DNA of 49,845 bases from Candidatus Sphingomonas excrementigallinarum (GCA_019112965.1 DXIH01000081.1:1-49845), one strand, 5' to 3'. Counted from the first letter of the stretch, positions 20,017 to 28,996 are shown. Made by a program: numbers and translations. Notes: a model not told the origin generated them from the sequence alone.

Positions 20017-21030
20017 TTATACCACCGTGAACCCCGCCCAGAAGGGATCCTCGCGGTCGATCCAGATCGTGTTGTAGCCGGTCGACACCGCCGAGCCCTG
20101 GATCGACGGCACGATCGCCGCCTGACCGCCGAGTTCGGTCGCTTCCTCGACCCGGCCGATGAAACGGCTGCGGATATAGCTTTCGTGGACGAAGCGGTCG
20201 CCGACCTTCAGCCGCCCCTTGGCCGCCAGATGCGCGAGCCGCGCCGAGGTGCCGGTGCCGCACGGGCTCCGATCGATCGCGCGCTCGCCATAGAAGACTG
20301 CGTTACGCCCGTCGGCATCCTCCGCAGAGGGCTTGTCGGCCCACAGCACATGGCTGACCCCCCGGATAGAGGGTTCGAGCGGATGCACGGGCTCGAACTT
20401 TTCGCGCACCAGCTCGCGGATCGTACGGCTCAGCTCGACCAGCTTCGACGCGCCCAGATCGTCCAGCCCGGTATAGGCCCCCTGCGGCTCGATGATCGCG
20501 TAATAATTGCCGCCATAGGCGACATCGAGCGTCAGCGGGCCAAAGCCCGGCACGTCGATCTGAATCCCCTCGGCCGCCAGATAGGCGGGCACGTTGCGGA
20601 TACGGACGGCGGTGACTTTCGCGCCGTCCTTTTCATATTCGATATGGATGGTGCCCGCCGGCACCTCAACCTTCAGCTTGCCGGGCTCGCGCGGGGTGAT
20701 GAGGCCGTTTTCCAGGCCGAAGGTAATCATCCCGATCGTGCCATGCCCGCACATCGGCAGGCAGCCGCTCGTCTCGATGAACAGGATGGCGGCGTCGCTG
20801 TCGGGCTCGCAGGGCGGATAGAGGAAGCCGCCCGACATCATGTCATGCCCGCGCGGCTCGAAACAGAGCCCGGTGCGGATCCAGTCGAACCGCTCCAGGA
20901 AATCCAGCCGCCGCTCGGCCATGCTAGCCCCGCGCAGCAGCGGCGCGCCGCCCGCCACCAGCCGGACGGGATTGCCCGCCGTGTGGCCGTCGATGCAGAA
21001 AAAGGTGTGGCGGATCGTGGGTAACGTCAT
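20017..21030 (-). CDS. 4-hydroxyproline 2-epimerase (proline racemase family)
   Basis: Interconverts trans-4-hydroxy-L-proline and cis-4-hydroxy-D-proline without cofactor. The 337-residue protein carries both catalytic cysteines, Cys94 in MCGHGT and Cys257 in DRSPCGTGTS. This separates it from trans-3-hydroxyproline dehydratases, which have Thr at the second site. FFCIDGHTAGNPVRLV at the N terminus is typical. The frame runs open far upstream, but MTLPTIRHTFF at 21030, preceded by AAGGGA, is the real start. It is divergent from the FAD dehydrogenase with only 33 bases between starts. Proline racemase is the alternative; the neighbourhood favours hydroxyproline. Confidence 0.88.
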   Translation of the reverse strand: MTLPTIRHTFFCIDGHTAGNPVRLVAGGAPLLRGASMAERRLDFLERFDWIRTGLCFEPRGHDMMSGGFLYPPCEPDSDAAILFIETSGCLPMCGHGTIGMITFGLENGLITPREPGKLKVEVPAGTIHIEYEKDGAKVTAVRIRNVPAYLAAEGIQIDVPGFGPLTLDVAYGGNYYAIIEPQGAYTGLDDLGASKLVELSRTIRELVREKFEPVHPLEPSIRGVSHVLWADKPSAEDADGRNAVFYGERAIDRSPCGTGTSARLAHLAAKGRLKVGDRFVHESYIRSRFIGRVEEATELGGQAAIVPSIQGSAVSTGYNTIWIDREDPFWAGFTVV

Positions 21031-21050
21031 CGGGATTCCCTTGCTGTAAA

Positions 21051-21064
21051 TTCCGTATACGATA
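21051..21064. promoter_or_regulatory. Putative operator CGTATACG between divergent epimerase and dehydrogenase genes
   Basis: TTCCGTATACGATA holds the palindrome CGTATACG at 21054-21061, matching the site before the M24 gene. It lies 24 bases from the epimerase start and three bases from the dehydrogenase ATG at 21064, so one bound regulator could control both directions. There is no room for two full promoters in the 33-base gap; each must reach into the opposite coding region. Confidence 0.58.
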
Positions 21065-22341
21065 TGACCGGCGTCATGCCCAAGCCGGAAAATCACGCGT
21101 CCCCATCGGATCGTCGCAGCGCCATCGTCGTCGGTGGCGGCGTCATCGGCACCACCACGGCGCTCGCCCTGCAACGCGCAGGGTGGACGGTGACGCTGAT
21201 CGAGGCGGAGGAAACCCCGCGCGCCGCCTCCTGGGGCAATGCGGGCCATATCGCGACCGAGCAGGCCGAGCCGATCGCCTCGCCCGCGATGGTGCGCGGT
21301 TTCGCCAAGCGGCTGTTCTTCCGTGGCGGTGCGCTGGCCCTGCCGCCGCGCGAGATGGCGACGTGGCTGCCCTTCTCGCTGCGCCTGCTGAAGGCCGCCC
21401 GCCCCGCCCGCTATGATCGCGCGCATCAGGCGCTGGCGGGGCTGCTCGCCCAGGCCATGCCCGCCTGGCAGCGGCATGTCGCGGCACTCGGCGCGCCGGA
21501 CCTGCTGCGCGCCGAGGGTCATGTCGTCCTGTGGGAAACGCCGGAAAGCGCCGCGCGAGGCCTCGCCAGCTGGCAAGCGGCGGACACCGGCACCGCGCGC
21601 TTCCGCCCGCTGACCCCCGCGGAGCTGGACGACTGGCGCGCCCGCGTGCGCGCGCCGATCGCAGGCGGCATCCGCTTCGAGGGCAGCGGCCAGATCGCCG
21701 ACCCGACCCGCCTCGCCGAAACCACGACCGCGCGCTTCGTGGCGGACGGCGGCACCCGCCTCGTCGCCCACGTCGAGGCGGTCGGCGACGGCGAGGTTCG
21801 CCTGACCGACGACCGCCGCCTGACCGCCGACCAGATCGTCGTGACGGCAGGCGTGGCGAGCGCGGCGCTGCTCCGCCCCTTCGGCATGAAGGCCCCGATC
21901 ATCGCCGAGCGCGGCTATCACCTCCAAACCGGCCCGGACGTCGACTGGCCCGCCGACCTGCCGCCGGTGGTGTTCGAGGACCGATCGATGATCGTCACCC
22001 GCTTCGCAGGCGGCTTACGCGCCGCCAGCATCGTCGAGTTCGCCCGCGCCGAAGCCAGGCCCGACCCCGCCAAGTGGAACCGCCTGCGCCACCACATCGC
22101 CGCGCTGGGTCTGCCGATCGGAGCGGGTGCCAAGCCCTGGATGGGCGCGCGGCCGACGCTGCCGGATTACTTGCCCGCGATCGGTCGGGTGCCGGGGACG
22201 CGGGGGGTGTCCTATGCGTTCGGGCACAACCATCTGGGCCTGACGCTCGCGCCAATTACGGGGGAGTTGGTGGCGGCGATGCTGGATGGAGGCGAAACTG
22301 CGGTGCCGATGACTCAGTTTGGATTGGCCCGGTTCAGATGA
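21064..22341 (+). CDS. FAD-dependent D-amino-acid dehydrogenase, probably acting on cis-4-hydroxy-D-proline
   Basis: A DadA/HypO-like flavoprotein that would oxidise the epimerase product to a pyrroline. The 425-residue protein has the dinucleotide-binding motif VVGGGVIGTTTALALQRAG near residue 22, ending in the acidic residue of TLIEAEE. It also has RAASWGNAGHIATEQAEP (FAD and substrate region) and a C-terminal FGHNHLGLTLAPITGEL segment, as in the DAO family. ATG 21064 has no ribosome site and lies at the operator, so leaderless translation or ATG 21076 are both possible. Substrate is inferred from the adjacent epimerase. The later pathway enzymes (deaminase, dehydrogenase) are not here. Confidence 0.85.
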   Translation: MTGVMPKPENHASPSDRRSAIVVGGGVIGTTTALALQRAGWTVTLIEAEETPRAASWGNAGHIATEQAEPIASPAMVRGFAKRLFFRGGALALPPREMATWLPFSLRLLKAARPARYDRAHQALAGLLAQAMPAWQRHVAALGAPDLLRAEGHVVLWETPESAARGLASWQAADTGTARFRPLTPAELDDWRARVRAPIAGGIRFEGSGQIADPTRLAETTTARFVADGGTRLVAHVEAVGDGEVRLTDDRRLTADQIVVTAGVASAALLRPFGMKAPIIAERGYHLQTGPDVDWPADLPPVVFEDRSMIVTRFAGGLRAASIVEFARAEARPDPAKWNRLRHHIAALGLPIGAGAKPWMGARPTLPDYLPAIGRVPGTRGVSYAFGHNHLGLTLAPITGELVAAMLDGGETAVPMTQFGLARFR

Positions 22342-22397
22342 CCGTCAGCCTGTCCCATCCTCCGAAAGGATGACCGGAATTGGTGGAAAGCTGCCGT

Positions 22398-22868
22398 TCA
22401 GCCCAGCGCCGCCAGCGCAGCCAGCGTCTCCGTCTGAGAAGGACACCACTCATCGTCGCCTGTGGCAAACCGTGCGGTATCATCTTCGATGAAGAAGAAA
22501 GCGTCTCTCGTCGCTTCATCTGCGAACTCGAAGTCGTCGTTCATGACGATACAGTCCGCAAGGTAGCTCGCCGTATCGTAGGGCAGACGATTATACGCCA
22601 CGGCTTCAAGCAGGCGTCGTGCACCCTGTCTTGTGACCACGAACGGCGGTCCAGCCAAGGCTGGGACTCGGCCTTCCCCCGTCTTCTTCAACGTCGCCCT
22701 AAAACGAGCGACCTCCGGTCTAATCTCCGCAGCCAGAGTTTCCGGAGAGAGAGTTCCTGAAAGGAAGGCGACGATCGAGCCGTATTGCATCCCGCTAGGC
22801 TGCACGCTCGGGCCAAAGTCCGCAATCGAGAACCGAACATTTGTCCGCAATTGGGCGGAAGCCGCCAT
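22398..22868 (-). CDS. Hypothetical protein, unusual codon use, unknown function
   Basis: A 156-residue acidic, soluble protein with no motif I recognise. The C-terminal part is rich in Asp, Glu and Phe (VMNDDFEFADEATRDAFFF, then IEDDTARF). Codon use differs from its neighbours: AGA, ACA, TTG, ATT and CTT appear repeatedly, whereas flanking genes use almost only G- or C-ending codons. This suggests recent acquisition. No strong ribosome site precedes ATG 22868; ATG 22790 (MQYGSIVAF) is an alternative. It is convergent with the dehydrogenase gene and divergent from smc. Confidence 0.6.
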   Translation of the reverse strand: MAASAQLRTNVRFSIADFGPSVQPSGMQYGSIVAFLSGTLSPETLAAEIRPEVARFRATLKKTGEGRVPALAGPPFVVTRQGARRLLEAVAYNRLPYDTASYLADCIVMNDDFEFADEATRDAFFFIEDDTARFATGDDEWCPSQTETLAALAALG

Positions 22869-22961
22869 GCTACAATACCGCGCTCCGATAGCTCACCCCT
22901 CGACATCCCGCCCCCATTCGCTATCGGTTAACCACACATCGGGGGAGCGGCGACCGGGTCC

Positions 22962-25900
22962 GTGCAGATCAAGCGGCTTCGCATTTCGGGTTTCAAGAGC
23001 TTCGTCGATCCGGCCGATCTGGTCATCGAACCGGGGCTGACCGGCGTTGTCGGGCCCAATGGTTGCGGCAAGTCGAACCTGCTCGAAGCGCTGCGCTGGA
23101 CGATGGGCGAGAACAGCGCGCGGTCGATGCGCGGCGCGGGCATGGAAGACGTGATCTTCGCCGGGACCGCCACCCGCCCGCCGCGCGACTTTGCCGAGGT
23201 CACGATCCTGGCCGAGCGCGAGGGCGAGGAGACCGAGATCGTCCGCCGGATCGAACGCGGCGCGGGCTCGGCTTACCGGATCGACGGACGCGACGTGCGG
23301 GCCAAGGACGTCGCCCTGCTCTTCGCCGATGCCGCGACCGGCGCGCATTCGCCCGCCCTTGTCAGCCAGAACCGGATCGGCGCGGTCATTGCCGCCAAGC
23401 CCGCCGAGCGCCGCGCGATGCTGGAGGAAGCGGCCGGGATCGCCGGGCTCCACGTCCGACGCCGCGATGCCGAGACCAAGCTGCGCGCGACCGAGGCGAA
23501 CCTGACCCGGCTGGACGAGGCGATCGCCGACCAGGATGCCCGCATCGCGACATTGCGGCGACAGGCACGCGCGGCGGAACGCTATCGCCTGCTCTCCGAG
23601 CAGATTCGCGTCGCCGAGGCCCGGATGATCTTCGCTCGCTGGCGCGATGCGGCCGAGGCGGCAGGCGCGGCGAAGATCGAGGCGGAGGCCGCCGAGCGCC
23701 GCGTCACCGAAACCACCGCCGCCGAGCGCGACGCCGCCGCCGCGCAAGCGCAAGCGGTGGAACGTGCCGCCCGGACCCGCGCCGCTTCGCTCGCCGCGCG
23801 CGATGCGCTGAGCGAGGCGGGCCATGCCCTGTCGCGCACCCGCGACCGCCGCCATGGGCTGCAACGGCGGATCGAGGAACTGGCCGCCGCGCGTACCCGC
23901 ATCGACGAGGATCGCGCGCGTGAGGACGCGCTGGCGCACGACGCGGCCGCCGCGATCCGGCGGCTGGCCGAGGAATGCGAGGATCTCGAGGCGCGCATCG
24001 CCCATGCGGTGCAGGCCATGCCCCGGCTCGACGCGCTGCTGGCCGAGGCGGAGACGAAGAACCGCAATGCCGAGGTCGCGCTGGCCCGCGCCCTGTCGGC
24101 CCAGGCGGCGGAGGCCGCCGAGCGCCGCATCGCCGAGGCCGCACTGGCCGCCGCCCGCGCGCGCCACACCCGCGCCGAACGCGATGCCCGCGCAGTCGCC
24201 TCCGCGATCGAGGCGCTGCCCGACATGGCCGAGCAGGAGGCGGCGCGCGAAGCGGCGATCGCAACCCAGGCCGCCGCCAGGGTCGATGCCGACAAGGCGC
24301 GCGCGGCGCTGGGCTGGGCCGAGGAAAGCGAGCTGACCGCCACGGCCGAGCGAGATTCCGCCGAGGGCGCCCGCGCCCGCGCCATCGCCGCCCTCGCCGC
24401 GCTGGAGGCCGAGGCCGCGACGCTGATCCGCGCGACCGCGAGCAAGGGCGGCGACCGGCTGCTCGACGAGGTGCAGGCCGAGCCGGGGTTCGAGCGCGCG
24501 CTCGCCGCCGCCCTGGGTGACGAACTGGAGACGCCGCTGGTCGACTGGCATGGCTCCCCCGTCGCGCCCGACGATCCCGCCGCGCCGGTCGGCACGCTGC
24601 CGCTGGGTGAGCGGATCAAGGCGCCGTCGACGCTCGCCCGGCGGCTGTCGCAGATCTTCCTGGTCGAGGCGGATTCAGGCCAGCATCTCAGCGTCGGGCA
24701 GCGGCTGGTCACGCGCGAGGGGCGGCTGCGGCGCTGGGACGGCTATATTGGTGAGGGCGGCGGCGCGGCAGCGGCGGAGCGGATGGAGCGGCGCAACCGG
24801 CTCGCCGCGCTGGAAGCCGAGCGCCCGGCGGCCGAGGCGGCGGTGCAGACCACGACGGAGGCGCGCGCCGCCATCGAGGAGCGGATCGCCCGCGCCCGTG
24901 CCGCCGCCGCCAGCGCGCGCAACCTCCATGCCCAGGCCGAGGCGTCGCTTCGCGATGCCCAGCGCGCCGAGGACCGGGCCCAGGCGGTGATCGAACGGCT
25001 GTCCGCGCAACGCACCGATCTCGCCACCCGCGCCGAACGGATCGCCGCCGAGATGGACGAGGCGCTGGCCGAATGCGACCGGGCGCAGGCGACGCTCGCT
25101 GGACTGCCCGACGGCACCGCCAGTGCCGCAGAGACGGCACGGCTCCAGCAGGAAACGCAACTTGCCCGCTCGGCGGTGGCGCTGGCGCGGTCGGAGCGGA
25201 CGACGCTGGAGCGCAGCCTGGCGCAGACCCGCGACCGCCTGTCCGCCGCCATGGCCGAGGCGCAGGGCTGGGACCAGCGGGCGGGTCAGGCGGCGGGCCG
25301 GATCGCCGAGATGGACGACCGCGCCGCGACGCTCGACCGTGACACCGCCGCGATCGCCGACCAGCCGGACCTTTTGGCCGACGAGATCGCCCGGCTCGCC
25401 GCCGCGCACGACACCGCCAAGGCCGAGGCGGAACGGACACAAATCGAGGAAGCCGACGCCGAACGCGCGCTGCGCGCCATCGAGGCGGCCCATGCCCAGA
25501 CCCACGCACTGTTGTCCGCCGCGCGAGAGGCGCGGGCGGGGGCGCTGGCGCGGGTCGAAAATCACGAACTCCGCCGGGTCGAGCTGGGCCGCGTGTCGGG
25601 CGAACGCTTTGCCTGCCCCGCGCCGGTACTGCCCGAGAAACTGGCCTTTGACAGCGCCGGTGTCGGCTCGCCCCAGGCCGAGGCGGCGGCGCATGACAAG
25701 CTGTCCGCCGACCGCGAACGCATCGGCCCGGTCAATCTGGTCGCCGAGCAGGAACTGGCCGATCTGGAGGCGAGCGGCGCGGCCAGCGCCGCCGAGCGCG
25801 AGGATCTGGTGCAGGCGGTGGCGCGGCTGCGCAGCTCGATCGGGCTGCTCAACCGTGAGGGGCGGCAACGGCTGCTGGAGGCGTTCGAGGCGGTGAACGG

Positions 25901-26348
25901 CCATTTCCAGACGCTGTTCGCGACGCTGTTCGACGGCGGCTCGGCGCATCTGGCGCTGATCGATTCGGACGATCCGCTGGAGGCGGGGCTGGAGATCATG
26001 GCGCAGCCGCCGGGCAAAAGGCTCCAGTCGCTGACCCTGTTGTCGGGCGGCGAGCAGGCGCTGACGGCGGTCGCACTCATTTTCGGGCTGTTCCTGACCA
26101 ACCCGGCGCCGATCTGCGTACTGGACGAAGTCGACGCGCCGCTGGACGACGCCAATATCGACCGCTTCTGCGGCCTGCTCGACCGGATGACGCGCGAGAC
26201 CGATACGCGCTATCTGATCGTGACCCACAATGCGGTGACGATGAGCCGGATGCACCGTTTGTTCGGGGTGACGATGATCGAACGCGGGGTCAGCCGATTG
26301 GTGTCGGTGGATTTGCAGGCGGCGGAGACGTTGCTGGCGGCGGAGTGA
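22962..26348 (+). CDS. smc: Chromosome segregation protein SMC
   Basis: The core condensin ATPase that organises and segregates chromosomes. The 1128-residue protein has the N-terminal head with Walker A GPNGCGKSN (near residue 32). Two long Ala/Glu/Arg-rich coiled coils flank a hinge at about residues 490-600 (GGDRLLDEVQAEPGFERALA). The C-terminal head has ABC signature LLSGGEQALTAVAL and Walker B ICVLDEVDAPLDD. GTG 22962 is the only sensible start, giving MQIKRLRISGFKSF; its G-rich site (22941-22947) is rather far upstream. The coiled arms are very Ala-rich, as expected at this GC content. Confidence 0.96.
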   Translation: MQIKRLRISGFKSFVDPADLVIEPGLTGVVGPNGCGKSNLLEALRWTMGENSARSMRGAGMEDVIFAGTATRPPRDFAEVTILAEREGEETEIVRRIERGAGSAYRIDGRDVRAKDVALLFADAATGAHSPALVSQNRIGAVIAAKPAERRAMLEEAAGIAGLHVRRRDAETKLRATEANLTRLDEAIADQDARIATLRRQARAAERYRLLSEQIRVAEARMIFARWRDAAEAAGAAKIEAEAAERRVTETTAAERDAAAAQAQAVERAARTRAASLAARDALSEAGHALSRTRDRRHGLQRRIEELAAARTRIDEDRAREDALAHDAAAAIRRLAEECEDLEARIAHAVQAMPRLDALLAEAETKNRNAEVALARALSAQAAEAAERRIAEAALAAARARHTRAERDARAVASAIEALPDMAEQEAAREAAIATQAAARVDADKARAALGWAEESELTATAERDSAEGARARAIAALAALEAEAATLIRATASKGGDRLLDEVQAEPGFERALAAALGDELETPLVDWHGSPVAPDDPAAPVGTLPLGERIKAPSTLARRLSQIFLVEADSGQHLSVGQRLVTREGRLRRWDGYIGEGGGAAAAERMERRNRLAALEAERPAAEAAVQTTTEARAAIEERIARARAAAASARNLHAQAEASLRDAQRAEDRAQAVIERLSAQRTDLATRAERIAAEMDEALAECDRAQATLAGLPDGTASAAETARLQQETQLARSAVALARSERTTLERSLAQTRDRLSAAMAEAQGWDQRAGQAAGRIAEMDDRAATLDRDTAAIADQPDLLADEIARLAAAHDTAKAEAERTQIEEADAERALRAIEAAHAQTHALLSAAREARAGALARVENHELRRVELGRVSGERFACPAPVLPEKLAFDSAGVGSPQAEAAAHDKLSADRERIGPVNLVAEQELADLEASGAASAAEREDLVQAVARLRSSIGLLNREGRQRLLEAFEAVNGHFQTLFATLFDGGSAHLALIDSDDPLEAGLEIMAQPPGKRLQSLTLLSGGEQALTAVALIFGLFLTNPAPICVLDEVDAPLDDANIDRFCGLLDRMTRETDTRYLIVTHNAVTMSRMHRLFGVTMIERGVSRLVSVDLQAAETLLAAE

Positions 26349-26352
26349 GCCT

Positions 26353-26518
26353 TATTCCTCCCCAAGCTCGCTTGGGGAGGGGGACCGCCGCGAAGCGGTG
26401 GTGGAGGGGCATTGCGGCGCCGTCGCTGACCGCCATAAGGGTGCGGAATGCCCCTCCACCACCCGGCTATGCCGGGCGGTCCCCCCTCCCCATCGGAGAT
26501 GGGGAGGAATAGCCACTA
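26353..26518. repeat. Intergenic repeat family A, full paired copy
   Basis: Left unit: CTCCCCAAGCTCGCTTGGGG, then a CCGC/GCGG hairpin and GGTGGAGGGGCAT. Right unit: ATGCCCCTCCACCACCCGGC, a GCCGGGCGG segment and CTCCCCATCGGAGATGGGG. Outer and inner parts are complementary, so the whole 166 bases can form a cruciform. It fills the gap between the convergent smc and phzF-like genes. Confidence 0.82.
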
Positions 26519-26519
26519 C

Positions 26520-27323
26520 TCAGGGCAGCAGGAACGCCCCCTCGATCACCGTGACGCATCCGCCGCCCAGCACCACCCGGTCGCCCTCAAGCCGACAGGT
26601 CAACCGCCCGCCCCGCGCACTCGCCTGCTCCGCCACGAAGGCGTCGCGGCCCAGCTTCTCCGTCCAATAGGGGGTCAGCACCGCATGCGCCGCCCCCGTC
26701 ACCGGGTCCTCGTCGATCGCGAAGGCGGGGACGAAGACGCGGCTGACCACATCCGTCTCCCCCGCCCCGCCGCGTGCGGTGAGGATCACAACATAGCGCC
26801 CGGCCTTGGCCAGCGTGGTGAAGTCCGGCGCACAGCCGCGCACCGTCTCGGCGGCGTCCACGACCACGACCGCATAGCCCGCCGGATGGCGCAGCGTCTC
26901 GACCACGCCGTCCACCCCCAGCGCCTCGACCACCCCAGGCAATGCCTCGGGCAATGGCGTGCGTTCGGGCAGGGACAGACTGTAGCCCAGCCCGTCACGC
27001 GCGACCTCCAGCACCCCGGCATGGCGCGTCGCGAACCGTACCCGCTCACGCGTGGTATCCGACGACAGCACGACATGCCCGCTCGCCAGTGTGGCGTGGC
27101 CGCACATCTCCACCTCGTCGCCCGGCGTGAACCAGCGCAGTTCGAAATCCGTCTCGCCGCCATCCACCGCCACCAGGAAGGCGGTTTCCGACAGGTTGTT
27201 CTCCTGCGCGATTCGCAACAACGTGGCGTCGTCCAGCCACGACGGCAGCATCATCACCGCCGCCGGGTTTCCGCCGAACGCGGCATCGGCAAAGGCATCG
27301 ACCTGGGTGAAGGGAATGCGCAT
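26520..27323 (-). CDS. PhzF family isomerase/epimerase-like protein
   Basis: A 267-residue protein of the diaminopimelate-epimerase fold. The PhzF N terminus RIPFTQVDAFADAAFGGNPA is clear, as are the catalytic Glu46 in NNLSETAF, the MCGHATLASGHV motif and the C-terminal DEDPVTGAAHA. True PhzF acts in phenazine synthesis, but no other phenazine gene is present. Most such homologues have unknown substrates, so only the family is assigned. The ATG overlaps the upstream transporter stop by one base (TGATG). It is last in a three-gene minus-strand operon. Confidence 0.88.
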   Translation of the reverse strand: MRIPFTQVDAFADAAFGGNPAAVMMLPSWLDDATLLRIAQENNLSETAFLVAVDGGETDFELRWFTPGDEVEMCGHATLASGHVVLSSDTTRERVRFATRHAGVLEVARDGLGYSLSLPERTPLPEALPGVVEALGVDGVVETLRHPAGYAVVVVDAAETVRGCAPDFTTLAKAGRYVVILTARGGAGETDVVSRVFVPAFAIDEDPVTGAAHAVLTPYWTEKLGRDAFVAEQASARGGRLTCRLEGDRVVLGGGCVTVIEGAFLLP

Positions 27324-28276
27324 CAATAGCCGACGCGCTTGCCGAACCAGTGCGGGGTCACGTCCGCCTCGACCAGTGGATTGTCGGTGTCGACATGACC
27401 CTCGGGATCGAGATGGATCAGCACCTCGACCTTGGGGAAGGCGCGGCGCAGCGCGCGCTCGACACCCTCGACCACGTCATGCGCGGCGGCGACCGTCATG
27501 TCGCGGTCGACCTCCATGTGGAACTGCGCGAAGTCGTGGCTGCCCGAGCGGCGGGTGCGGAAGTCGTGGATGCCCTTCAACCCCGGCTGGCGCGCGGCGA
27601 CGTCGAGAAAGGCGGCGCGCTGGTCGTCGGACCATTCCTTGTCCATCAGCTGGTCGATCGCGGTCGAGGAGGCCTGGAACGCGCCCCAGGCCAGCCACAG
27701 CGCGATGGCGATGCCGAAGATCGGGTCCGCGCCGTGCCAGCCGAGATACTGGTCGAGCACCATCGCGACGATGACCGATCCGTTCAGCATCACGTCGGAC
27801 TGGTAATGGACATTGTCGGCCAGGATCGCGACCGATCCGGTGCGGCGGATGACGCTGCGCTGATAGGCGAGCAGGATGATGGTGGCGGCAATCGCGATCA
27901 CCGACACGCCGATGCCGAACTCGGCGTCGCCGGTCGGATTGTCCGAGCCCAGCGCCATGACCGCGCGCCACGCGATGCCCGCGGCTGAGGCGGTGATGAG
28001 CGCCACCTGGAACAGCGCTGCCAGCGCCTCCGCCTTGCCATGGCCGAAGCGGTGGTCATGATCCGCCGGAGTCGCCGCCAGCCGGACACCGTACAGCGTC
28101 ACCAGGCTGGCGAGCAGGTCGAGCGCGGTGTCGGCCAGCGACCCCAGCATCGCGACCGAGCCGGTTCGCCAGGCGGCAAAGCTCTTCAGCGCCAACAGGA
28201 ACAGCGCCATGCCGACGCTGGCCAGCGCCGCGCGGGTCGCCAGCGGGATGATTTTCTTACGTTCGTCCTGGGTCAC
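27323..28276 (-). CDS. Cation diffusion facilitator metal efflux transporter, FieF/ZitB type
   Basis: Exports divalent metal ions (Zn, Fe or Cd) in exchange for protons. The 317-residue protein has six predicted helices and the FieF transport site, Asp49 and Asp53 in helix 2 (DTALD) with His157 and Asp161 in helix 5 (HYQSD). These spacings are identical to E. coli FieF. The loop HDHRFGHGKAE carries the zinc-binding His/Asp residues, and the cytoplasmic C-terminal domain contains further His. GTG 28276 overlaps the pdxH stop by four bases. The exact metal is not readable from sequence. Confidence 0.92.
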   Translation of the reverse strand: MTQDERKKIIPLATRAALASVGMALFLLALKSFAAWRTGSVAMLGSLADTALDLLASLVTLYGVRLAATPADHDHRFGHGKAEALAALFQVALITASAAGIAWRAVMALGSDNPTGDAEFGIGVSVIAIAATIILLAYQRSVIRRTGSVAILADNVHYQSDVMLNGSVIVAMVLDQYLGWHGADPIFGIAIALWLAWGAFQASSTAIDQLMDKEWSDDQRAAFLDVAARQPGLKGIHDFRTRRSGSHDFAQFHMEVDRDMTVAAAHDVVEGVERALRRAFPKVEVLIHLDPEGHVDTDNPLVEADVTPHWFGKRVGY

Positions 28277-28866
28277 GGAAACAGCAATCCTTCGTCCCAG
28301 CCCTGTTCGCTGGTGCGGGTAAAGACACGGCGCTCATGCAGCCGATGTTCGCGGTCGAGCCAGAACTCGATCCGCTGCGGAGTGACACGGTATCCGCCCC
28401 AATGCGGCGGGCGCGGCACGTCGCCGCCCTCGAAGCGCGCGCGCATCGCTTCGAAGCGCGCCTCGAACGTCTCGCGGGCATCGAGCGGCCGCGACTGGTC
28501 CGAGGCCCAGGCGCCCAGCTGCGAGTCGCGGCCACGGCTGGCGAAATAGGCGTCCGATTCGGCATCATCGACGCGTGACACCGGGCCTTCGATGCGGATC
28601 TGGCGGCGCAGCGATTTCCAGTGGAAGAGAAGCGCAGCTTTGCTGCCCTCGCCCAGTTCCTGCGCCTTGCGGCTTTCGCGGTTGGTATAGAACACGAATC
28701 CGCGAGGATCATGGCCCTTCAGCAGGACCATACGTACCGAGGGTTGCAGGCGCGCATCGACCGTCGCCAGCGCCATCGCGTTGCAATCGTTGATTTCGCT
28801 CGCTCGCGCCTCGGCAAGCCACGCATCGAACAGGGCAAAGGGATCGTCAGCCATGCGCCCGCCCAT
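28273..28866 (-). CDS. pdxH: Pyridoxamine 5'-phosphate oxidase
   Basis: An FMN enzyme that makes pyridoxal 5'-phosphate, the cofactor used by enzymes such as SerC. The 197-residue protein contains NAMALATVDARLQPSVRMVLLK, FYTNRESRKAQEL and the C-terminal FWLDREHRLHERRVF, all typical of PdxH. GGGAGGGG just upstream favours ATG 28866 (MGGRMADD); ATG 28854 is close by, and the frame stays open further. It is the first gene of the pdxH, metal-transporter, phzF-like operon and is divergent from the ATP-grasp gene, with about 130 bases between starts. Confidence 0.95.
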   Translation of the reverse strand: MGGRMADDPFALFDAWLAEARASEINDCNAMALATVDARLQPSVRMVLLKGHDPRGFVFYTNRESRKAQELGEGSKAALLFHWKSLRRQIRIEGPVSRVDDAESDAYFASRGRDSQLGAWASDQSRPLDARETFEARFEAMRARFEGGDVPRPPHWGGYRVTPQRIEFWLDREHRLHERRVFTRTSEQGWDEGLLFP

Positions 28867-28996
28867 ACGCCCCTCCCGGGCGAAAACCAATGTCAGGTAC
28901 GGAAACGGCGAATCTCGTGGCGCCCTCCCATGCACGCCACCGATTTCGGTCCCAAAGCCTGCCGCCTCGCCAATCGCCTGTTGCAACCTTGCGCCG

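Noticed and set aside
22893..24551. A 552-codon minus-strand frame opposite smc
   Set aside because: Antisense shadow of the Ala/Glu/Arg-rich SMC coding sequence; no family resemblance.
26520..27323. phzF-like gene as evidence of phenazine synthesis
   Set aside because: No other phenazine gene is present; PhzF homologues are widespread with unrelated or unknown roles.
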